DNA of 21,803 nt, taken from contig JAEYRD010000110.1 in NCBI GenBank assembly GCA_023435725.1, forward strand, positions 1 through 21,803, written 5' to 3'. Numbering within the stretch: position 1 is the first letter of the stretch; each line of letters starts with the position of its first letter. Under the pieces are notes generated by a model. That model saw only the letters and a list, made by a program, of their open reading frames with translations. It searched no databases and had not been told where the DNA came from. Positions 8,038 to 15,439 of the stretch are shown in pieces. The stretch comes from Pseudomonadota bacterium (GTDB lineage Bacteria > Pseudomonadota > Alphaproteobacteria > Rhizobiales > Xanthobacteraceae). Both the position numbers and the translations under genes were made by a program.

Positions 8038-8253
8038 ATGTCCGAGAGCGTCTACAAGGTCATCGAGCTGGTCGGCACCAGCAGCGATTCCTGGGAGAAG
8101 GCCGCCGCCAATGCGGTCGAGCAGGCCGCAAAGTCTCTTCGAGACCTCCGCGTTGCCGAGGTTGTCAAACTCGACATGCAACTGGACGCCAAGGGCAAGG
8201 TGGAGGCCTTCCGCGCCAAGCTGAACGTGTCGTTCAAATTCGAGGGCACCTGA
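8038..8253 (+). CDS. Dodecin family protein (divergent flavin site)
   Basis: This 71-residue protein fits the dodecin family, whose members form hollow dodecamers that typically store flavins. It has the expected strand-helix-strand-strand pattern, beginning VYKVIELVGTSSDSWEKAA and ending LNVSFKFEGT. In well-studied dodecins a Trp just before AEV stacks on the flavin (W36 in Halobacterium salinarum). Here that position is Val39, in RVAEVVKLDM. The glutamine that contacts the isoalloxazine ring also appears replaced, by Arg59. Flavin binding is therefore uncertain, and the protein may belong to a related subgroup with another ligand. AGGAGG lies 6 bases before the ATG, suggesting strong translation. 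A GC-rich hairpin follows. The gene is monocistronic and convergent with chrA. Confidence 0.88.
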   Translation: MSESVYKVIELVGTSSDSWEKAAANAVEQAAKSLRDLRVAEVVKLDMQLDAKGKVEAFRAKLNVSFKFEGT

Positions 8254-8261
8254 GTTCACGA

Positions 8262-8289
8262 GACCTCGCCCCGCTTGCGGGGCGAGGTC
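8262..8289. terminator. Hairpin between convergent dodecin and chrA genes
   Basis: A perfect 13-bp stem pairs GACCTCGCCCCGC (8262-8274) with GCGGGGCGAGGTC (8277-8289) around a TT turn. It begins 8 bases after the dodecin stop. No long T-run follows on either strand, so it may act as a transcript-end stabiliser or a bidirectional terminator rather than a classic intrinsic terminator. Confidence 0.6.
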
Positions 8290-8340
8290 GGGTTCTGTGC
8301 CGATGGAGCTGGCCGGTATCCTCTTCGGTTTGAAAAACCG

Positions 8341-9726
8341 CTAGATTACGCCGACAAGCCGCAGCGCGATGCCCGCCGCGCAGCTTCCCGCCAGCACCGT
8401 GAGCATGCCGAGCTTGAAGCGGAAGATCGCGGTTGCGGCCGCGATCGACAGGACGAGCGCGGGAATGTCGATGCTCTTCAGCACCGGCATGTCGAAGTCC
8501 AGCGGGAAGGCGTGCACCGGCACGGTCTCGCGGAACAGCGTATGCAGCGCGAACCAGATCGAGAGGTTGAGGATCACGCCGACGACGGCAGCCGTGATCG
8601 CTCCGAGCGCGCCGGCGAGTCCCGTGTTGCCGCGAAGCTGCTCGATGTAGGGAGCACCGACGAAGATCCAGAGGAAGCAGGGCGTGAAGGTGACCCAGGT
8701 TGCGAGTAGTCCGCCGAAGGTTGCCGCAAGCATCGGCGACAGCCCGCCTGCGTCGCGGTAGGCGGCCATGAAGCCCACGAACTGGAGCACCATGATCAGC
8801 GGGCCCGGCGTGGTCTCGGCCATGCCGAGGCCATCAAGCATCTCGTGCGGCTCGAGCCAGTGATAGTGTTCGACCGCCTGCTGGGCGACGTAAGCCAGCA
8901 CCGCGTAGGCGCCGCCGAAAGTGACCAGTGCCATCTTCGAGAAGAACAGCGCGATCTGGCTGAAGACGTTGGCCTGCCCGAGGACCAAAAGCAGCGCGAT
9001 CACCGGCACAAGCCAGAGCGCAAGCCAGAGCGCGCCGATGCGGATCGCGCGCGCGGTGTTGGGACGCACATGCTCGGGAACGGCTTCGCCGAGCATGCTG
9101 TCGATCATGGCGGTGCTGCCGCCATGGCCGTGACCGGCCGGTGCGAACTCGGGACGGCCGGATCTCGCGCCGGCATAACCGATGATGCCGGCGACGATGA
9201 TGATGATGGGGAAGGGAACGGCGAAGAAGAAGATCGCGACAAAGGCGATCGCGGCGAGCGCGATCATGATGCGGTTCTTCAGCGCGCGCTTGCCGACGCG
9301 GACCACGGCTTCGACGACGATGGCGAGCACAGCCGCCTTCAGCCCGAAGAACAGGGCCTCGACGAAGCTGACATTGCCGAACGCAGCGTAGATGTAGCTC
9401 AAGCCCATGATGGCGATGATGCCGGGCAGGATGAACAGCCCGCCCGCCATCAGCCCGCCGGCGGTGCGATGCATCAGCCAGCCGACATAGGTTGCGAGCT
9501 GCTGTGCCTCCGGCCCGGGCAGCAGCATGCAGTAGTTCAACGCATGCAGAAAACGGCCTTCGGAGATCCAGTTCTTCTCCTCGACCAGGATGCGGTGCAT
9601 CACCGCGATCTGTCCCGCAGGCCCGCCAAAGCTCAGGCAGGCGACGCGGACCCAGACGCGGAAGGCTTCAGCGAAGCTGATGCCGTGACCGGCATCAGCT
9701 CCTGCTTGAACGCTACGGGTATCCAT
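8341..9726 (-). CDS. chrA: Chromate efflux transporter ChrA
   Basis: This 461-residue inner-membrane protein belongs to the CHR family, which exports chromate from the cytoplasm. It has the long, two-domain form. The N-terminal half contains LSFGGPAGQIAVMH (31-44) and LLPGPEAQQLA (68-78). The C-terminal half repeats the pattern with VTFGGAYAVLAYVAQQ and AETTPGPLIMV. A His/Gly-rich hydrophilic loop (GHGHGG) lies between the halves. Hydrophobic segments are numerous, consistent with 10 or more helices. I chose the ATG at 9726, which overlaps the stop of the upstream gene as TGATG; a GTG three bases earlier is also possible. It follows the rhodanese/ChrB-like gene in one transcriptional unit, a pairing that supports chromate resistance. 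CHR proteins may also move sulfate-like oxyanions. Confidence 0.92.
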   Translation of the reverse strand: MDTRSVQAGADAGHGISFAEAFRVWVRVACLSFGGPAGQIAVMHRILVEEKNWISEGRFLHALNYCMLLPGPEAQQLATYVGWLMHRTAGGLMAGGLFILPGIIAIMGLSYIYAAFGNVSFVEALFFGLKAAVLAIVVEAVVRVGKRALKNRIMIALAAIAFVAIFFFAVPFPIIIIVAGIIGYAGARSGRPEFAPAGHGHGGSTAMIDSMLGEAVPEHVRPNTARAIRIGALWLALWLVPVIALLLVLGQANVFSQIALFFSKMALVTFGGAYAVLAYVAQQAVEHYHWLEPHEMLDGLGMAETTPGPLIMVLQFVGFMAAYRDAGGLSPMLAATFGGLLATWVTFTPCFLWIFVGAPYIEQLRGNTGLAGALGAITAAVVGVILNLSIWFALHTLFRETVPVHAFPLDFDMPVLKSIDIPALVLSIAAATAIFRFKLGMLTVLAGSCAAGIALRLVGVI

Positions 9727-10544
9727 CACGGCTTTGCCTTGTTGGTCGGCCAGTTGTGAGTCTCACCCGTGGCGTCGCGGCACCAGCGATAGAAGGCGTC
9801 GTAGAGCAGCATGCCGGCCTCGAGCTGCTCGAGGTCGTCATCATACATCCGCGATAGACCAAGGGAGGCTGCGAGCAGGCCGGAAGCCTCCGGTGCGAGC
9901 TCCGGCCGCGCGGTGTCGGCGCCTCGCACCAGCGTCGCGAGCCGGAGCAGCGGCGGCGTGGCAATGCCGAACTCCTCGATCATCACGTCGAAAGTGCAGA
10001 GCTCGCCACGATGGCTCCAGAACACGTTCTCGATGTCGAAGGGCGCCGCGCCGAACCGCTCGCCGACGGCGACCACCTCGGACGGCGCCACATACAGGAA
10101 CACCGCGTTGGGATCGACGAAGCGGCGGATCAGCCAGGGGCAGGCGATGCGATCGATCTTCGGTCGCGCCCGCGTCACCCAGACGGTGCGTCCCTTGGCG
10201 TCGCGCGGCGGCAGCTTGCGCGTGTCGAGCAGCGGCAGCTTCGACGCCTTCCAGGCCTCGAAGCCGCCCTCGAGAGTCTCGGCGTGGACGCCGAGCTGGC
10301 GGAGCCATGCCGCGGTGCCCTGCGCGAGCTTTTCGCCACGCAGGCAGGAGACGATGGCGGAGCGGCCGGCGAAGGCGGCGCCCCAGTCGGGAACATTGTC
10401 ATGGCTGAGCCTGATGGAGCCTGGGATCAGCCGCGGATCGGCGGCAAAATCCTCCTCGGTCCGCACGTCGATGAGGGCAGGCGCGTTCGCCGTGCCGATC
10501 AGCCGTACCAATTTGTCAGATGATATGGTCGTGAATGTTGACAT
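9726..10544 (-). CDS. Rhodanese / chromate-resistance (ChrB C-terminal) fusion protein
   Basis: This 272-residue cytosolic protein has two parts. Residues 5-105 form a rhodanese domain with PALIDVRTEEDF (22-33), active-site Cys67 in the loop CLRGEK and GGFEAWKAS (93-101). Residues 118-260 match the ChrB C-terminal domain, with WVTRARPKIDRIACPWLIRR (122-141), a Cys/Asp/His-rich core and a final helix before FYRWC. Such fusions are annotated as chromate-resistance sulfurtransferases; the exact reaction is not known to me. I placed the start at the ATG at 10544, with GAGGA about 8 bases upstream; the longer open frame to 11285 is antisense to the neighbouring hydrolase. It is the first gene of a pair with chrA and diverges from 10785 across 240 bases, which could hold shared control. 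Confidence 0.88.
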   Translation of the reverse strand: MSTFTTISSDKLVRLIGTANAPALIDVRTEEDFAADPRLIPGSIRLSHDNVPDWGAAFAGRSAIVSCLRGEKLAQGTAAWLRQLGVHAETLEGGFEAWKASKLPLLDTRKLPPRDAKGRTVWVTRARPKIDRIACPWLIRRFVDPNAVFLYVAPSEVVAVGERFGAAPFDIENVFWSHRGELCTFDVMIEEFGIATPPLLRLATLVRGADTARPELAPEASGLLAASLGLSRMYDDDLEQLEAGMLLYDAFYRWCRDATGETHNWPTNKAKP

Positions 10545-10784
10545 GATGCGTCCTCGCAAAAGCAAACGGGACGCGATACTTGGGCATGTCGCCTCGTGGG
10601 GAGATCGCTCAATCCCCATGCCCGCGATTACAGCGAAACTCGGTGAAGCTGTCAATCCATGTGACGATCGTTGCTTGGCGCGACCCTCCTTGCCGAGGTC
10701 CGGCAGTTGGGAATTCCGCCGACCCGCCGGGGTTGATCCTGGGTCGCAGCCCGCGCAAGGTGCTGCAAGGGAGGGACCAACACG

Positions 10785-11612
10785 ATGTCCAGGATCACGC
10801 TCGCTCTCGCCGCCGCCGCGCTCGCGCTGTCCACCCAGACGGCCGCGGCGCAGTCGGAAAAGACCGGCGTCGAGAAGCTCTACGTCCTCAATTGCGGGGA
10901 GGGCACCGCCGGCGACATCTCGCGCTGGACGCCGGGATTGAACGAGGGCAAGACGATGGACTTCGTCGACACCTGCTATCTCATCAGGCACGCCAAGGGC
11001 TGGTTCCTGTGGGACACCGGCATCGCCGACGCGGTTGCCGCGATGCCGAACGGCCTTGCGCCGGCGGACCCCAAGGCCGTCACCTGGCGCCGGCCGAAGA
11101 CGCTCGCGGCCCAGCTCGAACAGCTCGGCGTCAAGCCTGATGACATCAAGGCGATGGCCGTCTCGCACACGCATCCCGACCACACCGGCAATGTTGAGCT
11201 GTTTCCGCGGGCCACGCTCTACGTGCAGAAGGCCGAATATGATTGGCCCGGCGCCAACAACGAGCCGCGCTTCAAGCCCTCGCATCCCGTTGAAGCGCTG
11301 TCCGGCGACAAGGACGTGTTCGGCGACGGCAGCGTGACCATTCTATCGACGCCCGGCCACACGCCGGGACACCAGTCGCTGCTGGTGAAACTGCCGAAGA
11401 CCGGTGCGGTGGTGCTGTCCGGCGACGCCGTCCACTTCAGGGATAATTGGGACAACCGCCGTGTCCCCAGCATGAATACCAACAAGGACCAGAGCGCGGC
11501 CTCGATGCAAAAGATCGCCGACACGCTCGCCAAGGAGAAGGCGCAGCTCTGGATCAACCACGACAAGGCCCAGCGCGACAGCCAGAAGATGTCGCCGGAG
11601 TTTTACGACTGA
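10785..11612 (+). CDS. Exported metallo-beta-lactamase-fold hydrolase, N-acyl-homoserine-lactonase-like
   Basis: This 275-residue protein has a signal peptide ending near residue 22 (TAAAQ). Its metal-binding set is complete: HTHPDH (128-133), His196 in GHTPGH, Asp214 in SGDAVHF and a late His259 in INHDK. This pattern and the spacing resemble the AttM/AiiB lactonases, which open the lactone ring of quorum-sensing acyl-homoserine lactones. Those enzymes are usually cytosolic, so a periplasmic or secreted form is notable. Activity on other lactones or esters is equally possible, and I cannot decide from sequence. A strong GGGAGGGA ribosome binding site lies 8 bases before the ATG. The gene diverges from the chromate pair. 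A hairpin follows at 11628-11649. Confidence 0.82.
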   Translation: MSRITLALAAAALALSTQTAAAQSEKTGVEKLYVLNCGEGTAGDISRWTPGLNEGKTMDFVDTCYLIRHAKGWFLWDTGIADAVAAMPNGLAPADPKAVTWRRPKTLAAQLEQLGVKPDDIKAMAVSHTHPDHTGNVELFPRATLYVQKAEYDWPGANNEPRFKPSHPVEALSGDKDVFGDGSVTILSTPGHTPGHQSLLVKLPKTGAVVLSGDAVHFRDNWDNRRVPSMNTNKDQSAASMQKIADTLAKEKAQLWINHDKAQRDSQKMSPEFYD

Positions 11613-11627
11613 CGCGTGCGCCGATGT

Positions 11628-11649
11628 TGCTGCCATGATGGTGGCAGCA
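11628..11649 (+). terminator. Hairpin after the metallo-hydrolase gene
   Basis: A perfect 8-bp stem, TGCTGCCA/TGGCAGCA, surrounds the loop TGATGG, starting 16 bases after the stop codon. No T-run follows, so it is a weak candidate terminator or an RNA-stabilising structure, 44 bases before the next start. Confidence 0.38.
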
Positions 11650-11693
11650 GCCTGGTGCTAGGCCCCGCGAAAGCTCCGCGACAGGAGACGATT

Positions 11694-12572
11694 GTGGGCG
11701 AGTGGGCCGGGGTTGCGATCGCGCTGGCGTCCAGCAGCCTCGGCGGGACAGCGGCAGCCGTTACCCGCTATCTCGTCGGCGGCGCCGATCCCATTCTGCT
11801 GGCGATGCTGCGCTGGGGGATAGGTTTTCTCTGCCTGTTACCGTGTGCGCTGGTGCTCGGCGTACGCTGGCCGCAGCGATCTGACTGGCCGGCCGTGGCG
11901 CTGCTCGGAATCTGTTTCTTCGGCCTGTTCTTCATTCTCTACAACATCGCGGTGTCCTACACGACGGCCGCACGCGCCAGCCTCGCGCTGGCGACGCTGC
12001 CGCTCCACACCATGGTGGTGGGCGCGCTGCTCGGCGTTGAGCGTCTGACCGCGCGCAAGATCACCGGTGTCGGTGTCGCCGTGCTCGGCGTTGCGGCGGC
12101 GCTGGCCGCTGGCCTGGCGCAGAGCCCGCCCGGCGCTTGGCGCGGCGAGCTGATCATGACCGGCGCCGTGTTCTGCATGGCGTTCTACAACGTGCTGTCG
12201 CGCCCGCTGGTGCAGCGCTCCAGCGCACTCGGCTTTCTCACCGTCGGCATGGGCGCGGGCGCCGCCGTACTGGTGCTGGCCGGTCTGGTGAAGGGCAGCT
12301 CTGCCGCGCTCGATCACTTCACGACGGCGCAGTGGATCGCCGGGATCTATCTCGGCATGTGCGGCGGCGCGCTCGCCTTCATCCTCTGGGTCACGGCGCT
12401 GGCGCGGGCAACGCCGACCCGGGTTGCCAATACGATGACGATCAATCCGATCGCCGCCCCCTTGCTGGCGGCGCTGCTCATCGGCGAGCCGATCACGGCG
12501 AATCTTCTGATCGGGCTGAATGCGGTGTTCGCCGGCATCTGGATTGCGACCAGCGAGGCGAACCCGGCTTAG
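11694..12572 (+). CDS. DMT-family (EamA) membrane transporter
   Basis: This 292-residue inner-membrane protein has about ten hydrophobic helices arranged as two repeated EamA halves, the plan of drug/metabolite exporters in the DMT superfamily. The first half includes GGTAAAVTRYLVGGADP and ends with ARKITGVGVAVLGV. The second half ends with ANTMTINPIAAPLLAALLIG, the typical conserved proline-containing segment. The substrate cannot be told from sequence; relatives export amino acids or metabolites. I chose the GTG at 11694 because AGGAG lies about 9 bases upstream and the family's usual length results; the open frame extends to 11616 but adds a Cys/His-rich stretch with no helix. It ends by overlapping the stop of the next, convergent gene by 4 bases. 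Confidence 0.85.
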   Translation: MGEWAGVAIALASSSLGGTAAAVTRYLVGGADPILLAMLRWGIGFLCLLPCALVLGVRWPQRSDWPAVALLGICFFGLFFILYNIAVSYTTAARASLALATLPLHTMVVGALLGVERLTARKITGVGVAVLGVAAALAAGLAQSPPGAWRGELIMTGAVFCMAFYNVLSRPLVQRSSALGFLTVGMGAGAAVLVLAGLVKGSSAALDHFTTAQWIAGIYLGMCGGALAFILWVTALARATPTRVANTMTINPIAAPLLAALLIGEPITANLLIGLNAVFAGIWIATSEANPA

Positions 12573-12754
12573 CTCCGCGGCGCGCTCACCGTGGGCGGGC
12601 TCGCTTCCGGCGTCTTCTTCGGCTTCAGCGTGCCGGCATAGAACGACAACAGCCACACCAGCACGATGGCGAGGAGATAGACGCCCCAGGCTTGCGGCGG
12701 CGTGGTTGCCCAGCGGATGGCGCGCTTGAACGGACTGCCGGTGTCGTCGGTCAT
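12569..12754 (-). CDS. Small single-pass membrane protein, unknown function
   Basis: This 61-residue protein has one clear hydrophobic helix at about residues 23-40 (WGVYLLAIVLVWLLSFYAG), a basic amphipathic N-terminus (SPFKRAIRW) and a Lys/Pro-rich tail. I do not recognise the family. I chose the ATG at 12754; the longer frame to 12829 would overlap the upstream MFS gene, on the same strand, by 44 bases. It lies 31 bases after that MFS gene and may be read with it. Its TAA stop overlaps the TAG stop of the convergent DMT gene. The ribosome binding site (AAGCGGG) is weak. Confidence 0.6.
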   Translation of the reverse strand: MTDDTGSPFKRAIRWATTPPQAWGVYLLAIVLVWLLSFYAGTLKPKKTPEASPPTVSAPRS

Positions 12755-12785
12755 GGCCCGCTTGTGCGCGAAAGCTCGGACCCGG

Positions 12786-13943
12786 TCAATCCGGTCGCTG
12801 TCCGGGCCGGACCAGAAACAACGCCGCAAGCGCCGACAGGCTGAGCGCGGACGAGACGATCAGCACCTTGGCGCCCATGACGTCGATGAGCAGGCCGAAG
12901 GCCAGCGGCGCCACTGCTTGCGCCATCCTAGCCGGAGCGCCGATAACACCAAGGCGGTAGCCAAAATCCTTCGGGCCGAAGATCGCAAGCGGCAGCGTCC
13001 CGCGCGCGATGGTCAAGATGCCGTTGCCCGAGCCGTGCAGCAGCGCGAATGCGCTGGCGGCGGGGGCGCCGAAGATGGCAACGACGGCTGCGCCGATCGG
13101 GTGGGTGAGACAAGCAAGGCGCGTCGACCACAGTGGATGGAAGCGGCTCAGAAAGCCCGCTTCGAGAATGCGCGCGGCCACCTGCGCCGGGCCGATTAGC
13201 GCGCCGGCCGCAATCGCCTCGACATGCGTCGCGCCTGTTGCCTCCAGCAGGCGCGGGAAATGGACGGCCATGGCTCCGGTCACGGTCCAGGCCGCAGCGA
13301 AGATCAAGGCGAGCAGGATCATCGTGCGGTCGAGCGGCACGTGCGGTTTCGCGGCGGTCGCCGCCGCCTGCCTGGCGCCCTTGATCGCCGGCAGCATGAA
13401 GAAGTTGAGGGGCAGGCCGATCAGGATGTTGGCGGCCGCCCAGGCAAAGCAGGTGTCGCGCCAGCCGATATGCGACAGGCCCCAGGCGGTGAGTGGCCAG
13501 CCGACGGTCGAGGCGAAGCCCGCCATCAGCGTGATGCCGGTGATCGAGCCGCGCGCCTCGGTACCGTAGATGCGGCCGAGCGCGGCGAAGGCGGCGTCAT
13601 AGAGCCCCATCGCCATGCCGATGCCGAGCACGAGCCATGCGAGCGCCATCACCGGAACGGATTGCGCAAAGCCGAGCAGCACGAGGCCGGCGGCGATGGT
13701 CAGGTTCGAAGCCGACAGCACCTGCCCGCCGCCGACGAGATCGATCTGGCGTCCGATGCGTGGGCCGAGCATCGCCGAGATCACGAGCGAGGCCGAGAAC
13801 GCGCCAAAAATCCAGTTGGAGGAGACGCCGAGGTCGCGGGCCATGGGATCGGCGAGCAACGCCGGCAAATAGTAGCTCGAAGCCCAGGCGAGGGTCTGCG
13901 TGGTGCCGAGCGCCAGGATGATCGGAAGCTGACGCTGGCTCAT
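12786..13943 (-). CDS. MFS transporter, substrate unknown
   Basis: This 385-residue protein has about twelve hydrophobic helices in two halves joined by a hydrophilic loop near residues 190-205 (IKGARQAAATAAKP). It fits the major facilitator superfamily: the segment after helix 2 reads GPRIGRQIDLVGG, a degenerate form of motif A, and glycine-rich helices such as VLGIGMAMGLYDAAFAALG follow. No feature identifies a substrate. The ATG at 13941-13943 is preceded by GGGAG at about 9 bases. The gene diverges from the cyclase gene across 175 bases and is followed by the small membrane protein. Confidence 0.86.
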   Translation of the reverse strand: MSQRQLPIILALGTTQTLAWASSYYLPALLADPMARDLGVSSNWIFGAFSASLVISAMLGPRIGRQIDLVGGGQVLSASNLTIAAGLVLLGFAQSVPVMALAWLVLGIGMAMGLYDAAFAALGRIYGTEARGSITGITLMAGFASTVGWPLTAWGLSHIGWRDTCFAWAAANILIGLPLNFFMLPAIKGARQAAATAAKPHVPLDRTMILLALIFAAAWTVTGAMAVHFPRLLEATGATHVEAIAAGALIGPAQVAARILEAGFLSRFHPLWSTRLACLTHPIGAAVVAIFGAPAASAFALLHGSGNGILTIARGTLPLAIFGPKDFGYRLGVIGAPARMAQAVAPLAFGLLIDVMGAKVLIVSSALSLSALAALFLVRPGQRPD

Positions 13944-14103
13944 CCGCGCGCGCTCCCGATTCTGGCCGACGAAGTCATCATAAGCGGCATTTGCGGCCCG
14001 CGTGGCGAGCGCGTCAACCGTGGCCGCAGCATATTCGACCTGCGAAGGACGTGAGCCTTGTCCTCGCGCGGTGCGCGCGTGGCCTTTCGTTCGTCACGAA
14101 TGC

Positions 14104-14118
14104 ACGCCATAATGGCGT
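14104..14118 (+). promoter_or_regulatory. Inverted repeat touching the cyclase start codon
   Basis: ACGCCAT and ATGGCGT (7-bp arms) flank a single A, and the repeat ends at the base before the ATG at 14119. It takes the place where a ribosome binding site should be, and no Shine-Dalgarno sequence is seen. It could be an operator or an mRNA structure that hides the start. The evidence is symmetry and position only. Confidence 0.35.
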
Positions 14119-15378
14119 ATGCAATTGACCTCGCGCCTTGCGCTGATGAACTGGCTGACCGGCCAGGGGCTCACGGGCCTGCCTGAAGGCGAACTGCTCC
14201 GCGGGTTCTGCGAGCGCTGCCGCGCCGAAGGGCTGGAACTCTCGCGCGGGCTGGTCGTCATCGACACGCTGCATCCGATCTATGAGGGACGCGGTTTCCG
14301 TTGGAGCGACCGGCCGAGCAACGAGAGCGACGCGTTCGAATACGGCTCGACTGCCGAAGGCGATGCCGCCAAGAGCTGGCGCCGCTCGGTGTTCTTCCAC
14401 ATGCTCGAGCATGGCCACGACGAAATGTTGATCGATCTTGCGGACGCGCCCTCGATGGATTTCTCGCAGATCGGAGAGCTCGCCGAGAAGGGCCATCGGC
14501 ACTATCTCGCCTTCGTGCACCGTTTCGGCGAGAACGGCGCGCTCGGCCTGATGGATTGCCTCTACTCCTGCTGGACCACGCGCCGCTCCGAAGGCTTTGA
14601 CGAAGCCGAGCTAGAGGCTCTGCGCGATCTCGTGCCGGTGCTGGGGCTCGCGATCAAGTCGGCGCAGCAGGTCGACATCGCGCGCACGCTGGGGCGTGTC
14701 TATCTGGGACGCGACGCCTCCGAGCAGGTGCTGCGCGGGCGCATTACGCGCGGTGTCACCGAGCGTATCAATGCCGTGCTGTGGTATTCGGACTTGCGCG
14801 GCTCGACCGGGATCAGCGAGAGCATCGGTCCCGACGAGATCATTCCGTTCCTCAACGACTATGCCCAGGCCGTGATCGACGCGATCCACGATGCCGGCGG
14901 CGACGTGCTGAAACTGATCGGTGACGGCGTGCTCGCGATGTTCATCGGCGAGGACATGGCGGATGCGCGCCGCGCGGCGCTGCGTGCCGAGCATCTGTTC
15001 CGCAAGAACGTCGCGGCGCTGAATGTGCGGCGGGAGGCCGACGGTCGCCCCACCACGTCCGCCTATATCGGCCTGCACGTCGGCGAGGTCTTTTACGGCA
15101 ATATCGGCAGTGAGGACCGGCTGGACTTCACGGTCGTCGGTCCGACCGTGAATGAGGTCAGCCGCATCGCCTCGATGAGCCGCTCGGTCGACCGCGAACT
15201 GCTGGCCTCAGCGGAGTTCTACAAGGGCCTGGACGCTGCCGGTCGCCGCTATCTCGTCTCCACCGGCCGCTACGCGCTCCGCGGTATCGGTCGCGCGCAG
15301 GATCTCTACACGCTCGATCCGGAGGTTGACGCGAGCGAGCCCGTGACGGGCAGCTACGAGCGGTATCTGGCGAATTAG
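14119..15378 (+). CDS. Class III adenylate/guanylate cyclase, soluble
   Basis: This 419-residue protein should form cyclic nucleotide from ATP or GTP. The C-terminal catalytic domain (about 216-400) has the full class III set: metal ligands Asp225 (WYSDLRGST) and Asp269 (KLIGDGVLAMF), base-recognising Lys265 and Asp336 (LDFTVVG), and transition-state residues Asn345 and Arg349 (TVNEVSRI). The Lys/Asp pair favours ATP. The N-terminal 200 residues have no membrane helix and look like a GAF/PAS-like sensory region of a type common in rhizobial cyclases (LVVIDTLHPIYEGRGFRW, 45-62). A short linker, TLGRVYLGRDASEQVL, joins the two. Homodimer function is expected. The start is uncertain: ATG 14119 lacks a ribosome binding site, and ATG 14146 is an alternative. 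Confidence 0.9.
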   Translation: MQLTSRLALMNWLTGQGLTGLPEGELLRGFCERCRAEGLELSRGLVVIDTLHPIYEGRGFRWSDRPSNESDAFEYGSTAEGDAAKSWRRSVFFHMLEHGHDEMLIDLADAPSMDFSQIGELAEKGHRHYLAFVHRFGENGALGLMDCLYSCWTTRRSEGFDEAELEALRDLVPVLGLAIKSAQQVDIARTLGRVYLGRDASEQVLRGRITRGVTERINAVLWYSDLRGSTGISESIGPDEIIPFLNDYAQAVIDAIHDAGGDVLKLIGDGVLAMFIGEDMADARRAALRAEHLFRKNVAALNVRREADGRPTTSAYIGLHVGEVFYGNIGSEDRLDFTVVGPTVNEVSRIASMSRSVDRELLASAEFYKGLDAAGRRYLVSTGRYALRGIGRAQDLYTLDPEVDASEPVTGSYERYLAN

Positions 15379-15420
15379 CCCGCCTGTCTCAACAAACTCC
15401 GTCATTGCGAACCAACGGGG

Positions 15421-15439
15421 CCGCGCTAACGTTGCGCGG
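15421..15439. terminator. GC hairpin between convergent cyclase and MFS genes
   Basis: CCGCGC (15421-15426) pairs with GCGCGG (15434-15439) around TAACGTT. The hairpin lies 42 bases past the cyclase stop and spans the stop codon of the convergent MFS gene. No T-run follows. It may end transcripts from one or both sides. Confidence 0.35.

Noticed and set aside
10582..10623. Inverted repeat GGGCATG/CATGCCC in the chromate/hydrolase divergent region, with TGGGGA/TCCCCA inside
   Set aside because: The arms are short, widely spaced and mutually exclusive, so chance is likely.
10545..11285. Upstream extension of the rhodanese/ChrB-like frame
   Set aside because: It is antisense to the metallo-hydrolase gene; the ATG at 10544 has a good ribosome binding site and starts the rhodanese domain correctly.
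15395..15415. Fragment CGTCATTGCGA resembling another common Bradyrhizobium intergenic repeat
   Set aside because: Only about a dozen bases match what I recall, too short to call a repeat copy.
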